64,000 nucleotides of DNA from Eubacterium sp. (GTDB taxonomy: Bacteria > Bacillota > Clostridia > Lachnospirales > Lachnospiraceae). Position 1 is the first letter of the stretch. Each line of letters starts with the position of its first letter. Below the pieces are notes generated by a model. That model saw only the letters and a list, made by a program, of their open reading frames with translations. It did not search any database and was not told where the DNA came from. The DNA lies in NCBI GenBank assembly GCA_017475235.1, contig JAFVGA010000001.1, positions 181,371-245,370 of the forward strand, in the 5' to 3' direction. Shown in pieces: positions 61,890-64,000 of this stretch. The translations under genes and the position numbers were made by a program.

Positions 61890-62149
61890 TCTTCGTCACC
61901 TCCGAAAAGTAACTCAGCAAGGACATCTTCAATCTCTGCTGTTCTATCCTCTGTTGCCCATAATTCTTTTACATACTCATATACATCTTTCTTAATCTTT
62001 ACATATTCGAATTCATAGTATGTTTCAGAGCCACCGTTGTCTGTTTCTCTCTGTTTTTCAGTAAAATTACGATACAAATATACATATGTCGCTGATGATG
62101 TATCATCTATAGCGGGCAGTATTTCTGTACTTGTGCCTTTCTTCCACAT
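61886..62149 (-). CDS. 87-aa protein downstream of the DGR reverse transcriptase
   Basis: ATG 62149 overlaps the reverse transcriptase stop (TAATG), with AAAAGGAGG inside the RT gene's end. It has a beta-rich N-terminal half (ATYVYLYRNFTEK) and a helical acidic C-terminal half (KKDVYEYVKELWATEDRT, then EDVLAELLFGG). It is shorter than, and not obviously like, the Avd accessory protein of DGRs; it resembles small proteins that follow tail genes in Firmicutes phages. Translational coupling implies a shared role or common mobilisation with the DGR. Confidence 0.65.
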   Translation of the reverse strand: MWKKGTSTEILPAIDDTSSATYVYLYRNFTEKQRETDNGGSETYYEFEYVKIKKDVYEYVKELWATEDRTAEIEDVLAELLFGGDEE

Positions 62150-63216
62150 TATTGCATCCTCCTTTTAGCATCATCTGATATGATCTTTTTAAGATTATCG
62201 AAATTTACATATGGATTTATATACTTATTCACGAAATCATATGAATCTGTATGTTTTATCCATCCATAATACGCAAGCATTCTGCGTGCATCAGCTACTG
62301 TTATAGTTTCTTTCTTACTAAGTTTATATGCTAATTTCATAGCTTTTCGTGCTATAGATCTTCGCATAGTAGTGTGATCTCTGTAAAATCTGAATCCCAT
62401 GAAGTCAAGGAAACGTCCTTTATGGTCTTTCGTGTCAAATCGGAATATCTGCCAGTTATCCTTGAACCAAACATGAAGTTGTTCTTGTAGAAATTCAAGC
62501 ATCAGATCTTTATCTTTATGAAGTTCTTTCTTGTTAGAGCCGAATATAACCATATCATCCATATAACGCATATAGTATTTTACACCCAGCTGTTCTTTTA
62601 CATAGTGATCGAAATCCTGTAAATAGAAATTAGCAAACCACTGTGAAGTATAGAATCCTAATGGTAAACCTCTGTCTGTTGTACGTATTATTTTAATAAG
62701 TAAATCCATGAATCGGTCATCGTCAATTATTCTTTTGAGCTTATCAATAAGAATATCTTGATCGATGTTTTCAAAGAATTTTCTTATATCGAATTTACCA
62801 CAGTATTTGATGTGTCTACCACCTTCTTCTATCCATTTCTTCATTCTTGCTGCACCATTGTGACAGCCTCGGTATGGGATAGAAGCATAAGAATGCTCGT
62901 ACATACCTTTCATAAAGATTGGCTTTAGTACCAACATTACGGCATGTTGCGTAATATGCTCACCTATAGTCGGAACAATTATTTCACGTTTCTTTTGAGT
63001 GATACCGTCGTTAATTATCATTGGTGTATGCTGTGCTGGAATATAGTTTTCTATCTTCTCGCGTATCTCCGGAATCTTACTTTCAATATAAAAGTTAATA
63101 TCCAAAAGTATAGCTTGACGTTTTCCTCTGACAGCACCATGCGATGCATTATACACAGCTTCTCTGATATTTTCATCCGATATTAATTCTTCCCATAAAT
63201 GATTATAGGTTTTCAT
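62149..63216 (-). CDS. DGR reverse transcriptase
   Basis: A 355-residue reverse transcriptase of the diversity-generating retroelement type. Motif A KFDIRKFFENID (D143), the DGR-diagnostic motif GLPLGFYTSQ (183-192; G-x-x-x-SQ in place of the usual QG), and catalytic YMDD at 218-221. A thumb-like basic helical region follows to residue 355. It would make adenine-mutated cDNA from the template repeat RNA for transfer into the variable repeat. ATG 63216 behind AAAGGA. No maturase zinc finger or endonuclease domain. It is encoded directly downstream of the template repeat. Confidence 0.95.
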   Translation of the reverse strand: MKTYNHLWEELISDENIREAVYNASHGAVRGKRQAILLDINFYIESKIPEIREKIENYIPAQHTPMIINDGITQKKREIIVPTIGEHITQHAVMLVLKPIFMKGMYEHSYASIPYRGCHNGAARMKKWIEEGGRHIKYCGKFDIRKFFENIDQDILIDKLKRIIDDDRFMDLLIKIIRTTDRGLPLGFYTSQWFANFYLQDFDHYVKEQLGVKYYMRYMDDMVIFGSNKKELHKDKDLMLEFLQEQLHVWFKDNWQIFRFDTKDHKGRFLDFMGFRFYRDHTTMRRSIARKAMKLAYKLSKKETITVADARRMLAYYGWIKHTDSYDFVNKYINPYVNFDNLKKIISDDAKRRMQ

Positions 63217-63248
63217 TTTCTCTTATCCTTTCTTGACCGCTTTCTTAT

Positions 63249-63298
63249 TTATTTCTATAGAGTAGGCGCATATGCACCCACTCAAAATATAGAAATAA
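63249..63298 (-). ncRNA. Long hairpin in the TR-RT spacer
   Basis: Outer arms TTATTTCTATA / TATAGAAATAA (11 bp) and an inner stem closing on GCATATGC. In minus-strand RNA the inner stem is fully paired because two positions form G-U pairs; in plus-strand RNA they would be A-C mismatches. This points to function in the RNA that carries the template repeat, possibly as the 3' structure bound by the reverse transcriptase. Confidence 0.6.
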
Positions 63299-63391
63299 TA
63301 CTTACTAACAGTCGTATGTCGAAAGCAAATTTCACCAAGGGGTGAGGATTTAATGAAGCAAGTTTGTAAAGCTTTTAAATAAGGATTAGTT

Positions 63392-63492
63392 AGAGCGCCC
63401 CCGATATTCCAATTCGCATTCCCAGCGCCATTGTTCAGATTGACATAGAACCCGCAATTCGAGCCATTGTCGGAATTGCCACCCAGAAGGGC
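63392..63492 (-). repeat. DGR template repeat (TR)
   Basis: 101 nt aligned without gaps to the variable repeat at 63648-63748. The coding-strand sequence carries 21 adenines; 16 of them differ in the variable repeat and no other base does. Its would-be translation (GGNSDNGSNCGFYVNLNNG) is rich in AAT/AAC codons, which are diversification sites. Located between the target gene and the reverse transcriptase. Confidence 0.95.
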
Positions 63493-63622
63493 CACACGAA
63501 GGGCTTTTGCTTCATTAAACCCTATATTATTATATGTGTTCAAACAATAATAATTTTCTATGAAGAAACTTGCTTAATTCCAATTTTTCGGAGACAACTA
63601 CGTTTTCTCCAAACCTCTTTCC

Positions 63623-64000
63623 TTAGCCGACCTGCGGTCGGCAAGAGAGAGCGCCCCCGATAGTCCAACCCGCAACCCCAGCGCCAACGCCCAGACTGAC
63701 AGAGAACCCGCAATGCGAGCCACAGCCGGAATCGCCACCCAGAAGGGCATAATTTGATTGCCTGTTGTTTACATAGTAATAGTTACAGTAGTATGTTGCA
63801 TCAGTGCCCGCAGTTTCGATGATCTTATATCCCATCGTATTGTCTGCTTGCATCTTCTTAACAAATCCATCTGTACCGTAGGTTGAACCATAATTAAGAT
63901 AACCAGCACCTGTTGGGTTATATCCAATAGCAGAGCTACCATCTGCAACACCATAAGTCATTTTGACTTTAAGAGTACCGTTATCATTAATGAGACCAGC
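63623..64000 (-). CDS. DGR target protein, C-terminal C-type-lectin-like domain (5' end outside the window)
   Basis: 125 codons are visible, running in from the right edge with no start in view. The C-terminus reads as a DGR ligand-binding fold: SNYALLGGDSGCG, CGFSVSLGVGAG, WTIGGALSCRP. The last part is the variable repeat (63648-63748), whose residues are set by mutagenic retrohoming. Eleven codons differ from the template. The preceding region (GSSAIGYNPTGAGYLNYG...) is a Gly/Tyr/Ser-rich stalk. Likely a receptor-binding tail-tip protein. It ends CRPQVG within a DNA hairpin. Confidence 0.9.
   Translation of the reverse strand, partial: AGLINDNGTLKVKMTYGVADGSSAIGYNPTGAGYLNYGSTYGTDGFVKKMQADNTMGYKIIETAGTDATYYCNYYYVNNRQSNYALLGGDSGCGSHCGFSVSLGVGAGVAGWTIGGALSCRPQVG
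63626..63642 (-). promoter_or_regulatory. Hairpin/cruciform just after the variable repeat
   Basis: GCCGACC / GGTCGGC (7-bp stem, 3-nt loop), beginning 5 nt beyond the variable repeat and overlapping the stop codon. DGRs such as that of phage BPP-1 have a short inverted repeat at this position that raises retrohoming efficiency; the loop here is shorter than the usual four nt. Confidence 0.7.
63648..63748 (-). repeat. DGR variable repeat (VR)
   Basis: 101 nt at the 3' end of the target gene, identical to the template except at 16 template adenines (11 codons changed: N to D, C, H, S, G, V, V, G, T; D to G; Y to S). The invariant GGGGGCGCTC at its 3' end is the likely initiation-of-mutagenic-homology (IMH) region; beyond it the two repeats diverge. 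Confidence 0.95.

Noticed and set aside
63223-63543. An open frame of about 106 codons covering the template repeat
   Set aside because: It has no ribosome binding site, and the TR part only mirrors the target gene. TR works as RNA; translation is not expected.
63392-63748. Simple segmental duplication rather than a DGR
   Set aside because: All 16 differences fall on template adenines and a DGR-type reverse transcriptase is adjacent; chance divergence would hit other bases.
1-64000. Prophage within a bacterial chromosome
   Set aside because: No integrase, attachment repeats, tRNA or bacterial housekeeping genes are visible in the window.

Overview
This 64-kb window looks like part of the genome of a large, AT-rich tailed bacteriophage. 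It has no host housekeeping genes, no rRNA or tRNA that I can see, and no integrase. Genes are tightly packed with short overlaps, and strong AGGAGG-type ribosome binding sites precede nearly every start, which points to a Firmicutes host, probably a gut or rumen clostridium. A split, phage-type multi-subunit RNA polymerase beta-prime gene recalls the jumbo phages of the phiKZ/AR9 kind; that placement is inference.

Layout. 1-7.3 kb, mostly minus strand: replication and repair genes (an SF1 Dda/RecD-like helicase, a DnaB-like helicase, an SbcD/Mre11-like phosphoesterase and a RecB/Cas4-like PD-(D/E)XK nuclease), with two small baseplate-like genes on the plus strand. 7.4-12.6 kb, plus: a five-gene unit of unknown, probably virion-related proteins, one carrying a strong in-frame internal start. 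12.7-32 kb, plus: an adhesin block with a 1578-residue beta-helix-like protein, a 2195-residue BspA-type leucine-rich-repeat protein, a 244-residue 'stub' and a 2358-residue protein with LRR repeats at its C-terminus. Most of these are separated by terminator, AT-rich motif and ribosome-binding-site cassettes, and they share N-terminal modules. 32-35 kb: a structured RNA element present twice, then thymidylate kinase. 35-40 kb: structural genes. 40-44.3 kb: the C-terminal half of RNA polymerase beta-prime on the minus strand and the N-terminal half on the plus strand. The N-terminal half is interrupted by a 356-nt group I intron inside the catalytic core. 44.3-51.4 kb: small membrane proteins, a membrane-anchored lytic transglycosylase, a GAF-like membrane protein and a large virion-like protein. 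51.4-61.7 kb, minus: a bank of mostly unrecognised, probably early genes with a shared AT-rich promoter-like motif, including three tandem paralogous HTH proteins and a zinc-finger/Vsr-like nuclease. 61.7-64 kb, minus: a diversity-generating retroelement (DGR) with a C-lectin-like target (its start lies beyond the window), variable repeat, template repeat and reverse transcriptase, followed by two small genes.

How they fit together. The phage seems to bring its own replication, recombination and transcription machinery. It invests heavily in surface-binding proteins (giant repeat adhesins) and can mutate at least one receptor-binding protein through the DGR: template and variable repeats differ at 16 positions over 101 nt, all at template adenines. 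Several intergenic regions carry strong, unassigned RNA structures (6478-6572, 32633-33002, 40066-40290, about 55300-55424 and 63249-63298).
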